A program made the position numbers and the translations under genes. 64,000 bases of DNA from JAXLQL01 sp046331625 (lineage in GTDB: Bacteria; Acidobacteriota; Terriglobia; Bryobacterales; Bryobacteraceae): contig JAXLQL010000016.1 in assembly GCA_046331625.1 (NCBI GenBank), positions 122,364 to 186,363 of the forward strand, given 5' to 3'. The notes under the pieces are model-generated. The model worked only from the letters and a program-made list of their open reading frames with translations, ran no database searches and was not told where the DNA came from. This document shows positions 33,221-41,128 of the stretch, in pieces (the first letter of the stretch is position 1; each line of letters opens with the position of its first letter).

Positions 33221-35905
33221 TCACTCCGCACGAAGGGCGTTGACAGGATCCGTTCGAGTGGCCGAAAGAACCGGTGGTACCGCAGCTAATAGCGCCGCCG
33301 CGAACAGGACAGCCAAGGGCGTGACAATCATCGTGATGTCGGTCGCCTTCACTTCGAACAGCAACGCCTGCACGTACCGCTCGGAAAGCAGACCCGCGCC
33401 GAGCCCGATCGCGGATCCTAGGAACAACATTGAAAACACGTCAGTGGATACGTGGCGAACTACGTGCGGCACCGGAGCCCCTAGAGCAAGCCGGATCCCG
33501 ATTTCGCGCCGGCGCTGTTGCACCGAGTAGTGCAGCACGCCGTAGAGCCCCACGGCGGCCAGCATGAGCGCCACCGCGGCAAAGAACAACCACAGCGACG
33601 CGAGCAATCGCTCGCGAATCGTCTGGTTCCGCACCAATTCTTCCTGCGTATGGACATAGGTGACCAGGAACTCGGAACGCGTGCGCGAAACCATGCGCCG
33701 CAAGCCCTGCGCGAGCGACAACGGTTCGACACTCGGAGCGGCTCTCACCGTGAAACTCGCCCAGTTGGTCTCGCCAAAGGGCACGTAGACCGTGGGGCGG
33801 AACGGCTCGCGCATGGTGCGGTAACGCGCGTCGCGAACGTAGCCCACCACTTCATTTTTCATGAGCCTCTTGCCCTGTTCCAGGGTTTCGAACCATTTTC
33901 CAATTGGGCTAGCGCCGGCGAAGTATTTGCGGGCAAATGCCTCGTTCACAATCACGGGGCGCGCCGCGAGTGTTTTGACGCCTTCGAGCAAAGGCGTCCG
34001 ATCCCCAGGGCGAAAATCGCGACCCTCGATCAGCCCGATCCGCATCGCGCCGAACCATCCGGGCGATACTCCCAGAAAGTAGGGCGATTGCGAATCCGGA
34101 GGACGGTTGCCAAACCGGACATCCGAAGTCCATGCGCTGCCGCTCATGAGGGGGAAGCCCGAGTACGCAACGGACTCGACGCCTGCGCTCTCGCCCAGCC
34201 TCGACGCGATTTCGCCCCAGATCTCGGCAGAGCGCTCCGCGGCTTTACCGCCCCCTTTCACATGGGCATCGAGCACCAGGAGTCCGTCAGCCTGGAAGCC
34301 TGTGGGTTGGTGAGCGAGGCGATCGAACGTGGCCACGAATAGCCCCGCGCCGAAGTGCACCAGGAAGCAGAACGCCACCTGCGCGGCGACCAATGCGTTC
34401 ATCAGTCTCCTACGCGCATGTGGATCGTCTCCGCCCTTCAATGCCGAGGAGGGCTTGACGCGGGAAGCACGCAAGCCGGGCAGAAGTCCGAACAACAGCG
34501 AGACTCCCAGGGCGACGGCGGCCGCAAAGCCGAGTACGCGCCAGTCCACCGGCAGTTGGAGCCGCACGGGATTCTCGCGTGGATTGATCATGCCAATGAC
34601 GACCGGCGCCGCCCACAAAGCGAACAGCGCTCCGAGCGCCGCGGCGGCGACAGCCAGCAGCAGGCTCTCCATCAAAACGAGCTGGATCAATCGCCATCGC
34701 CCCGCGCCGATGGAAACACGCAGAGCCATTTCCTTGCTTCGGGCCGCGGCTTGTGCGGTGAGCAGGTTCGCGACGTTGGCGCAGGCGATGAGCAGCACGA
34801 ACACCACCACCGCCGCCAGGATGAGTAGCGGCTGGCGATATCGCTTCTGCGTGAATGACGCTCCATTCGCGGCCGAGGTCAAGCTGAGCGCCGAGTTGAC
34901 ATACTGGTCCACCCGCGATTTCGGAATGTCCACCGGCCATTCCTTCACGCGTTCCAGCCGGTGCGCGGTCATCGCGGTTTGTAATGGCTGACGCAAGCGT
35001 TCTTCGCTGATGCCCGGCCGCGGGCGGACCCAAATCCGCATCCACTGCATGTTGGCTCTCGAGATTGCGTCTTTGTTCTGCATGGCAGGAACGAAGAAGT
35101 CCGTCATCGTGCCTGTTTCTGTTCCCGTGTATCCCTTCTGCGCCACCCCAATGATGGTGTAGATGTCCAGACCCATTCGAAAGGTCCTTCCCACCACGCC
35201 AGGATCCGCGCCAAAGCGCCGAGTCCAGTACTCATGAGACAGCACGGCGAGCGGATGTCCACCAGGCGTCACGTCTTCGGCTCGAGTAAACAAACGCCCC
35301 AGCGCTGGCTGAACACCCAGAATCGAGAAGTGCGTTCCGGAGACCATCTGCCGGTAGGCTTTCTCCATCTCCTCATCCGAACCGAATGTCAGGTCCGCGC
35401 GGGAGGTGCTCGCCACCACCATGAGGTCGGCGTCGCCTTTGACCGCATCCTGCATCTGGCGGAACAGCGGATACGAGAACCCGTCGCCTTCCTCTGTCTT
35501 TCCACTGGTCTCATCGAAATAGGTGTAGCTGACGACGTAGAGGGACTCTGGGTTGGAGACTGGGAGTGGCCGGAACAGTGCCGCGTCAATCAGGCGGAAG
35601 GCGGTGTTCACGGATCCGATCGCCAATGCGAGCGACACGATTGCGGCGAAGGTTGCCACCGGTCGCCGGCGGAGTTGCCGCATTCCGAACACCGCGTCGG
35701 AGACGAGAGAGTCCAGCCAAGCCGAGATTCTGGTGTCCATCGTGCCCTCCCGCAATCGGACCGCATTTCCGAGCGCGCGCTCGGCTTCTTCGCGCGTGCG
35801 CCCGTTCTCCATCGCGTGGTGGATGTGGTCCTCGAGTTCTTCGTCGATATCGCGCCGCAGCCGCGCCTTGCGAAATACGTTGACGATGCGACTGATGAGA
35901 GACAT
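33221..35905 (-). CDS. ADOP-type ABC transporter permease (MacB/FtsX-like)
   Basis: Acidobacterial duplicated orphan permease of 894 residues; inner membrane, two MacB-core/FtsX modules. The N-terminus has the permease prefix (VFRKARLRRDIDEELEDHIH then GRTREEAERALGN), then the first TM followed by FRLIDAALFRPLPVSNPESL, the signature of this family. FtsX halves are seen near VVFVLLIACANVANLLTAQA and VALMLAAVGLYGVLHYSVQQ, each followed by R.KE.A.R...GA or RREIGIRLALGAP. It has no ATPase partner here, as usual for ADOPs. The ATG at 35905-35903 is 2 bp after the PadR stop. Confidence 0.92.
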   Translation of the reverse strand: MSLISRIVNVFRKARLRRDIDEELEDHIHHAMENGRTREEAERALGNAVRLREGTMDTRISAWLDSLVSDAVFGMRQLRRRPVATFAAIVSLALAIGSVNTAFRLIDAALFRPLPVSNPESLYVVSYTYFDETSGKTEEGDGFSYPLFRQMQDAVKGDADLMVVASTSRADLTFGSDEEMEKAYRQMVSGTHFSILGVQPALGRLFTRAEDVTPGGHPLAVLSHEYWTRRFGADPGVVGRTFRMGLDIYTIIGVAQKGYTGTETGTMTDFFVPAMQNKDAISRANMQWMRIWVRPRPGISEERLRQPLQTAMTAHRLERVKEWPVDIPKSRVDQYVNSALSLTSAANGASFTQKRYRQPLLILAAVVVFVLLIACANVANLLTAQAAARSKEMALRVSIGAGRWRLIQLVLMESLLLAVAAAALGALFALWAAPVVIGMINPRENPVRLQLPVDWRVLGFAAAVALGVSLLFGLLPGLRASRVKPSSALKGGDDPHARRRLMNALVAAQVAFCFLVHFGAGLFVATFDRLAHQPTGFQADGLLVLDAHVKGGGKAAERSAEIWGEIASRLGESAGVESVAYSGFPLMSGSAWTSDVRFGNRPPDSQSPYFLGVSPGWFGAMRIGLIEGRDFRPGDRTPLLEGVKTLAARPVIVNEAFARKYFAGASPIGKWFETLEQGKRLMKNEVVGYVRDARYRTMREPFRPTVYVPFGETNWASFTVRAAPSVEPLSLAQGLRRMVSRTRSEFLVTYVHTQEELVRNQTIRERLLASLWLFFAAVALMLAAVGLYGVLHYSVQQRRREIGIRLALGAPVPHVVRHVSTDVFSMLFLGSAIGLGAGLLSERYVQALLFEVKATDITMIVTPLAVLFAAALLAAVPPVLSATRTDPVNALRAE

Positions 35906-35907
35906 GG

Positions 35908-36237
35908 TCAGGCCATCCTCAACACGGCCTGAATCGCCGTTGACACTTCCACCCATCGCTCCGTCTCGCCGGGCAAGCGCTTGCGGCCGGCAGCGGTGAG
36001 TTGATAGACGCGCGAGCGGCGGCCGGAGTCCTTCGTGACCCAAGCTCCCCGGATCCAGCCTTCTTCTTCCAGGCGATGGAGCGCAGGATAGATGGATCCT
36101 TCCTCCACGCGTAGAACCTCTCCCGAAAGCTGCACGATCGCGGTTAGCAGCGCGTAACCGTGGAGCGGCGCTTGCCGCGAAAGGACCTTGAGGATGAGCA
36201 GGTCCAAAGCGCCCTGCAGGGAATCGGATTTTGCCAT
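35908..36237 (-). CDS. PadR-family transcriptional regulator of the ADOP permease
   Basis: 109-residue winged-helix repressor. SLQGALDLLILKVLSRQAPLH then YALLTAIVQL, EEGSIYPALHRLEEEGWIRG and YQLTAAGRKRLPGET are near-consensus for PadR-s1 regulators. It is first in a two-gene operon with the ADOP permease. Two identical 12-bp dyads lie directly upstream of its start and are its likely autoregulatory operator. Confidence 0.92.
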   Translation of the reverse strand: MAKSDSLQGALDLLILKVLSRQAPLHGYALLTAIVQLSGEVLRVEEGSIYPALHRLEEEGWIRGAWVTKDSGRRSRVYQLTAAGRKRLPGETERWVEVSTAIQAVLRMA

Positions 36238-36245
36238 GTCATTCC

Positions 36246-36273
36246 TAAGCTGGCTTAATACTAAGCTGGCTTA
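36246..36273. promoter_or_regulatory. Tandem dyad operator for PadR-ADOP operon
   Basis: TAAGCTGGCTTA occurs twice, at 36246-36257 and 36262-36273, 16 bp centre to centre; each is a palindrome TAAGC-TG-GCTTA. The second extends to CTAAGCTGGCTTAG. They lie 9 bp upstream of the PadR start on the minus strand, overlapping where the ribosome site and promoter must be, which fits PadR autorepression. Confidence 0.75.
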
Positions 36274-36346
36274 GCTAAAGGTAGCGCAACCGCGCCGCGA
36301 ACGCAAACCAGCCTCCGTCGCAACCGGCCAGCTACACTGAAGTCCT

Positions 36347-37300
36347 ATGGTGGTCGTAATGGAGGTCAACGCGAGCGAAGACCAGATCGAAGCGGTCATC
36401 GAGCGCATGATCGATCTGGGCTTCAATCCGAGCCGCACCACGGGCCAGCGGCAAACGCTGATCGCGGGCGTGGGCGTCGGCGAAATCGACCTCGCCTCGT
36501 TCAACGAGATGGATGGCGTTCGCGAAGCCTATCGCATCAGTTCGCCATACAAGCTGGCGAGCCGCGTGTGGAAGCCCGAGCGCACGCGCGTGGCTCTGGG
36601 CGCGGCCGAGATCGGTGGCGCGCGCGTCGTGATCATGGCGAGGCCAGCCAAGCTCGATGGTGCGGAAACTTGCAAAGCGGTCGCAGCCGCCGGCGCCGCG
36701 GGACTCGTAGTGGGAGCCGCGAAAGCTCGCTACGGGTACGAGGCCGTGACTGCGGAAACGCTCGCCAAGGTTCGCGCGTGCGCTTCGGCGCATGGGCTGT
36801 TCGTCGTAGCCGAAGTGACCGAGGCGTCGCAACTCGAACGCCTCGCCCCGCATTGCGATGGATTCCAGGTGGGCGCTTCCCAGATGCAGAATTATGGATT
36901 GCTGGCGGCGCTCGGCTCTGGCGCGAAACCCGTGATTCTCGAGCGCGCCGTTTCGGCATCGCTCGAAGACGCGCTACTTTCAGCCGAAGCGGTGTTGCAA
37001 GGGCACAACCCGAACGTGATCCTGTGCGAGCGCGGGATGCGAACATTCGATGCGTCGATCGGGACCACCATGGACATCGCGGCGATTCCAACAGCGCACA
37101 AGTTGTCGCATCTACCGATCGTGGCCGATCCCCTGCGCGGCGTTGGCCGTCGCGACCGCGTGTTGCCGATGGCCCGCGCGGCGGTGGCTGCCGGAGTGGA
37201 CGGCCTGATCCTCGATTTTCACGCTGAAGGGAATGGTCCGGCGGAGTTTCGGGAGTGGGTGGAGCAGGTGCGGCGAGTGGAGTCGGTGGTCCCGCGGTGA
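36347..37300 (+). CDS. DAHP synthase-like (AroF/AroG class I-beta) paralogue with altered active site
   Basis: 317-residue protein with the ferredoxin-like N-terminal domain (residues 1-70) and TIM barrel of 3-deoxy-D-arabino-heptulosonate 7-phosphate synthase. Family landmarks remain: FQVGASQMQNYGLLAALGS (about 173-191), ILCERGMRTF (225-234) and DGLILDFHAEGNGP near the end. But the metal-binding Cys motif GPC is replaced by ARPA (98-101), the KPVLLKRG phosphate-binding segment reads KPVILERA (194-201), and the metal His in DPSH is lost (DPLRGVGRR, 261-269). Normal DAHP synthesis is therefore unlikely; it may bind an intermediate, act as a regulator or have a new activity. It stands alone, divergent from the PadR gene. 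Confidence 0.75.
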   Translation: MVVVMEVNASEDQIEAVIERMIDLGFNPSRTTGQRQTLIAGVGVGEIDLASFNEMDGVREAYRISSPYKLASRVWKPERTRVALGAAEIGGARVVIMARPAKLDGAETCKAVAAAGAAGLVVGAAKARYGYEAVTAETLAKVRACASAHGLFVVAEVTEASQLERLAPHCDGFQVGASQMQNYGLLAALGSGAKPVILERAVSASLEDALLSAEAVLQGHNPNVILCERGMRTFDASIGTTMDIAAIPTAHKLSHLPIVADPLRGVGRRDRVLPMARAAVAAGVDGLILDFHAEGNGPAEFREWVEQVRRVESVVPR

Positions 37301-37323
37301 TCCTCGTCCGATAGATTCTCCAT

Positions 37324-38013
37324 ATGGAGCACCGGTGCGGCATCGTCATTGACCGCCGCCCCCTCCGCGAGGACGAATCCGCGGACCTCAAATCCCTCGC
37401 ATCCGCTGCCGTAAATGCCGAGCTTGACCGCCAGCGCGCCGAATGGCGCCGGAACGGGTTCACGCTCGCACTCATCGCCGCAACTTACCTCGCCATCTGG
37501 ACCGCCACCTTCCGTCTCCACCTCGACATCGTCAAAACTGCTTTGCTAACGGCGGTGACCCTCGCTGCGCTCGCGGCTCTCGCCGTCTGGGAACTGCGCC
37601 AGAATCGCCAACGCATTCGCCACGTAAAGGAAGCCTTCGCGGAAGGCCTTCGCCAAGCGCGCGAGGTCCGGCAACTCGACTGCGCGCCGGCCTCAGCTTG
37701 GGAGTGCGGCGAAGGCTGGATATTCGACCTCGGAAATGGCTACGCACTCTTCACCGAACAGGACCCGGACGGAACGCAGGTGTGCGACCAGATGTCGTTC
37801 CGCTGGACCATCGGATTCTCGTGGACTCACTCGTCGGGCCAGCTCGTCGAATGCCGGAAGATCACGATCGATTGGAGCCGCTTCCCCCCCCCCCCCGATC
37901 ATCCCCTGTTGGCCGGCTGGGGACCCGCGGTCTTTCGGCTGCACCAGGATCCCGCCGCGTCACTGCGGGACTTCGAGGAAGGCTGGCTTCCATTCCCCGA
38001 AGCCCGATACTGA
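37324..38013 (+). CDS. Membrane protein of unknown function
   Basis: Predicted 229-residue protein. Two adjacent TM helices lie near residues 47-64 (FTLALIAATYLAIWTATF) and 70-90 (IVKTALLTAVTLAALAALAV), flanked by charged helices; a C-terminal globular domain (GEGWIFDLGNGYALFTEQDP, then KITIDWSRFP) follows. It begins 24 bp after the DAHP-synthase-like gene. A run of 13 C at 37884-37896 encodes part of the FPPPP segment; a change of one base in that run would remove the present stop and read through into the next gene's frame. No family recognised. Confidence 0.6.
   Translation: MEHRCGIVIDRRPLREDESADLKSLASAAVNAELDRQRAEWRRNGFTLALIAATYLAIWTATFRLHLDIVKTALLTAVTLAALAALAVWELRQNRQRIRHVKEAFAEGLRQAREVRQLDCAPASAWECGEGWIFDLGNGYALFTEQDPDGTQVCDQMSFRWTIGFSWTHSSGQLVECRKITIDWSRFPPPPDHPLLAGWGPAVFRLHQDPAASLRDFEEGWLPFPEARY
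37884..37896 (+). repeat. Homopolymeric run of 13 C inside a coding region
   Basis: Thirteen consecutive C within the membrane-protein gene. With 13 C the frame ends sensibly at 38013; with 12 C the frame would continue without a stop to 39319 through the serine hydrolase gene. Such a tract is prone to slippage and also to sequencing error. Confidence 0.9.
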
Positions 38014-38050
38014 GCCCCATAGCACCGCCCGTGTTACCCTGGCTCCCATC

Positions 38051-39319
38051 ATGCACCACCGGATCGTCGCCACTCTCCTCCTCTCGGCCCTCGCCGCCGC
38101 GCCCGAGACGCACGCGCCCGCAAGCCAGGCCGCGAAACTTCGCATCGACTCCAAGCGCATCGGCAACGCACTCTCCGCCATGGTCGCCTCCGGCCGCGCT
38201 GCTGGCGTCTCTGCGCTCATCTGGAAAGACGGTCGCGAAGCTTACTTCGGCACGGCCGGTTTCGCCGACCGCGAAGCGAGCCGTAAGATGACGCGGGACG
38301 CCATCGCTCAGATCTACTCAATGACCAAGCCCGTCACCGGCGTCGCCATCATGCAACTGTGGGAGCAGGGTAAGTTCCGGCTCGACGATCCACTCGCCCG
38401 CTATCTGCCCGAGTTCGAATCGATCCAGGTTTACTCCGGAAAAGATAGCGCGGGCGCGACCACATATCGCGCCCCCTCGCGCCCGATCCTCGTCCGCGAC
38501 GTGCTCCGCCACACTGCCGGTTTCGCCTATGGACCCGGCAACACGCCCGCCCACGAAGCCTATGTCAAGGCCGATCCGCTCGCACTCGCCATCGACCTCA
38601 CGGAAATGGGCAAGCGCCTCGCCAAGGTGCCGCTCCTGTTCGACCCCGGTTCACGCTGGAGCTACAGCATCGCCGTAGACGTGCAGGCGCTGCTCGTCGA
38701 AAAGCTCTCCGGCCAGCCGTTCGCGAGTTACGTGCGCCAGCATATTCTCGAACCGCTCGCGATGCGTGACACCGCGTGGCGCCAGCCCGATGACAAGTTC
38801 CCGCGCCTGGCCGCGCTTTACCGCAAGACCGATGGAAAGCTCGTCCGCCAAGCCGATGCCCAAACGCGCCGCCTCAACTTTCAAGACAACCGCATGACCG
38901 CCGGCGGCTTCGGGCTCGCCTCCACCGTGGATGACTACATGCGATTCGCCCGCATGCTGCTCGGCGCCGGCGAGCTCGAAGGCAAGCGCATCCTCGCTCC
39001 TTCCACGGTGAGGCTGATGGCAACGGATCACCTCGACTCGAGCATCACCGAACGCGGCTTCCTGCCAGGCAAAGGCGCGGTCGGATTCGGCTTCGATTTC
39101 GCCGTGCGCCACTTACAACCCCAGAAACCCGAAGAAAATCGCGGAGCCGCCGGCGAGTTCTTCTGGGATGGCGCTGCTTCCACGCTGTTTTGGGTCGACC
39201 CGGCGAATCACCTCGCCGCCGTCTTCTTCGTGCAGACGATGCCCTTTGACGGCACGCTCCACCGCGACCTGCGCTCTGCCATCTACGGACCGGGCTACCT
39301 CGGTCCACGCGGCGACTGA
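38051..39319 (+). CDS. Serine hydrolase, beta-lactamase/penicillin-binding-protein fold
   Basis: Exported class C beta-lactamase-like hydrolase (esterase, D-aminopeptidase or transpeptidase-like), 422 residues from ATG 38051. A signal peptide covers about residues 1-18. The nucleophile motif SxxK is SMTK in IAQIYSMTKPVTGVAIMQLW. The second motif is YSI (GSRWSYSIAVDVQALLVEKL) rather than the common YSN. A typical VLRHTAGFAYG lies between them. The substrate is unknown. It is 37 bp after the membrane-protein gene on the same strand. Confidence 0.88.
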   Translation: MHHRIVATLLLSALAAAPETHAPASQAAKLRIDSKRIGNALSAMVASGRAAGVSALIWKDGREAYFGTAGFADREASRKMTRDAIAQIYSMTKPVTGVAIMQLWEQGKFRLDDPLARYLPEFESIQVYSGKDSAGATTYRAPSRPILVRDVLRHTAGFAYGPGNTPAHEAYVKADPLALAIDLTEMGKRLAKVPLLFDPGSRWSYSIAVDVQALLVEKLSGQPFASYVRQHILEPLAMRDTAWRQPDDKFPRLAALYRKTDGKLVRQADAQTRRLNFQDNRMTAGGFGLASTVDDYMRFARMLLGAGELEGKRILAPSTVRLMATDHLDSSITERGFLPGKGAVGFGFDFAVRHLQPQKPEENRGAAGEFFWDGAASTLFWVDPANHLAAVFFVQTMPFDGTLHRDLRSAIYGPGYLGPRGD

Positions 39320-39330
39320 GAGCGGGCCAG

Positions 39331-40116
39331 TTACTTGGAAGTCTGGCGGCGCTTCGCTCTTTTTGCCGGTTTTCGCGACCGCTTAGCGGCTACCGCAGTG
39401 GGTATCGATCGCGAGCGCGATCCCGCATCCGGCGCGGGCGAAACACCGACGCCATTCGAGTTGATCGGGAACATTGACAGATCCCAATTCCCCCGGTCGA
39501 TCTCCCGTTTCAAGCACTCGGTGCGATACACGGTCTTTCGAACGATGGGGCGAGGATTGTTCGCGAGAAAATCCTGCCGAGCGTTCACGTACTGCGTGAT
39601 CCACACTTTTTCACGGCCGCCGGCGGCTGGCGGCACTTCGGGAAAGCGGTTGCGAATGATGCCCAGGATTCCACCGCTATGTATGAACGAGTCATAGATC
39701 ACCAGCGCCGAGAGCGCCAGCGAGAAGCCATTCGCACTGGCCCAGTTGACCGCCGGCTGGAAATAGCGCTTGTCGAAGAACTCGTCTTGCACGCGCCGCA
39801 TCACCGGATCTTCGCGCCCGGCCATTTGCAGCGCCTCTTTGAACTCCTCCTCGTCAGTCAGCGGCTCGCGGCCCACGCGATCGGCGTACAGCACCAGCGC
39901 GTCGCGGAACATGCCACCGGCCTCGATATAGTCGTTCACGAGTTCGCGTAGATTGCCGTACTCGGTGGTCTGCGAGCGCCCATACGTGATCTGGCGCATC
40001 TCGTGCGGACCATCGTTGAAGATGGCAATCGCCGCATAGTTGCCGTCCGCCGTGCCGGTTTCAAAGACGTTGACCACGCGTTCGATGAGGCTTTTCTGGC
40101 CGGGAGTCAGGGTCAT
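39331..40116 (-). CDS. Chitosanase-like glycoside hydrolase (GH46)
   Basis: Predicted 261-residue protein. LIERVVNVFETGTADGNYAA then GPHEMRQITYGRSQTTEYGN resembles the GH46 active-site region, in which the catalytic Glu is early (VFETG) and an Asp follows in the YGR.Q..E segment. Later matches include LSALVIYDSFIHSGG. The C-terminal 50 residues are basic and Ser/Arg/Lys-rich (AAKRSRKPAKRAKRRQTSK). No signal peptide is visible, which is unusual for a secreted chitosanase. The start is uncertain: an ATG at 40137 in frame is the alternative. A frameshifted M15-like peptidase gene is adjacent upstream. Confidence 0.7.
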   Translation of the reverse strand: MTLTPGQKSLIERVVNVFETGTADGNYAAIAIFNDGPHEMRQITYGRSQTTEYGNLRELVNDYIEAGGMFRDALVLYADRVGREPLTDEEEFKEALQMAGREDPVMRRVQDEFFDKRYFQPAVNWASANGFSLALSALVIYDSFIHSGGILGIIRNRFPEVPPAAGGREKVWITQYVNARQDFLANNPRPIVRKTVYRTECLKREIDRGNWDLSMFPINSNGVGVSPAPDAGSRSRSIPTAVAAKRSRKPAKRAKRRQTSK

Positions 40117-40157
40117 GATGATTATCGTGACACACAACTCTGATTCGTTTCACCACT

Positions 40158-41031
40158 TCACGCCGAACTCGCTTGCGCCACTCCTCGTGCAAGCGCCCGG
40201 GCCGCTATTCCTTCACCGCCGTCAGAGGACCGAAGCGGTTCGATGTTCCCGACATCGTCCGTGGTCTTGAAGTGTTCCTTGGTCTGCCCTTCGGCAATGT
40301 AATTCCAAGTGATCTCGAGCTCGGAGCTTCTCGACAGGCGGAAGATGCCTTTGTTCTGCGGATTCACGAGCGGTGCGCTCGACTTGGGCGGTTTGGAGTA
40401 AGTCCAGTCGACGAATCCGGCTAGTCCAAAGTAGTAGTGGTATTCTTCGCCGTCGGCCGTGACCTTCCACCATCCCCACAGCCAAGGCGGCGTCGCCTTC
40501 GCCGGATCTCCGGGCAAGGAACCGCCGCGCTTGATTGCCTCGAGACCGGGCTGAATCGCGCTGGCAAAAGCCGGTCTTTTTCGCCGCGCTGGCCTGCTGA
40601 TAGGGGTCGCTCGAGTACAAAGGCGGCGGATTTTTGAGAGAGAAATCCACCCAGTCGATATGGAAGTGATTGGTGTGCTCCGTGTCGCCAGTATAGTTGT
40701 TTCGCTTCAAGGGTTCGCCACCGTAGCCGTAGCCGTGGCCGCCGCCGGGGATGTGGTAATAGGAGATCGACCCGTCTGGTTTCCGGTCGGAGTAAATGAT
40801 ATCTGACCATTCCATCGATGCATGGTTCGCAATGAGAACATCGATGATTCCGTCGGCGATTCTCTCTTCTTCCGGTTCGCGAATGTCCAGCATGACATCC
40901 ATCGCAAGACCGGAAGTGTGGCGGTCAGCGGGATCCGGGAAGCGGATGGTCCCCGTCTCTACCGAAGGGAAGACCGAATTGAGCACCTTCTTGAGCTCGG
41001 CGATCGCCGGGCATTCGGTGCCACGTGGCAT
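40158..41031 (-). pseudogene. Frameshifted M15-like (VanY/DUF882-type) peptidase gene
   Basis: The first frame from ATG 41031 encodes CPAIAELKKVLNSVFPSVET, then RHTSGLAMDVMLDI and TNHFHIDWVDFSL, which together give the M15 zinc-site pattern (HxxGxAxD ... HxH). Near 40577 the frame is lost and the protein continues in another frame (LPGDPAKATPPWLWGWWKVT then YHYYFGLAGFVDWTYSKPP) to the stop at 40158. One surplus base, most simply in the five-T run at 40577-40581, explains the break; with it removed the reading through the junction is smooth. It could be an assembly error in an intact gene of about 290 residues. Confidence 0.65.
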
Positions 41032-41128
41032 GGTTTCCTCCGCGCAAAATCGGCCTCGTCATCGGTTACGTCGTCGATTGGCCGGCCCTACGAGATAGTG
41101 ACTCCTACGCCCGCGTCGTTTCAGCACT

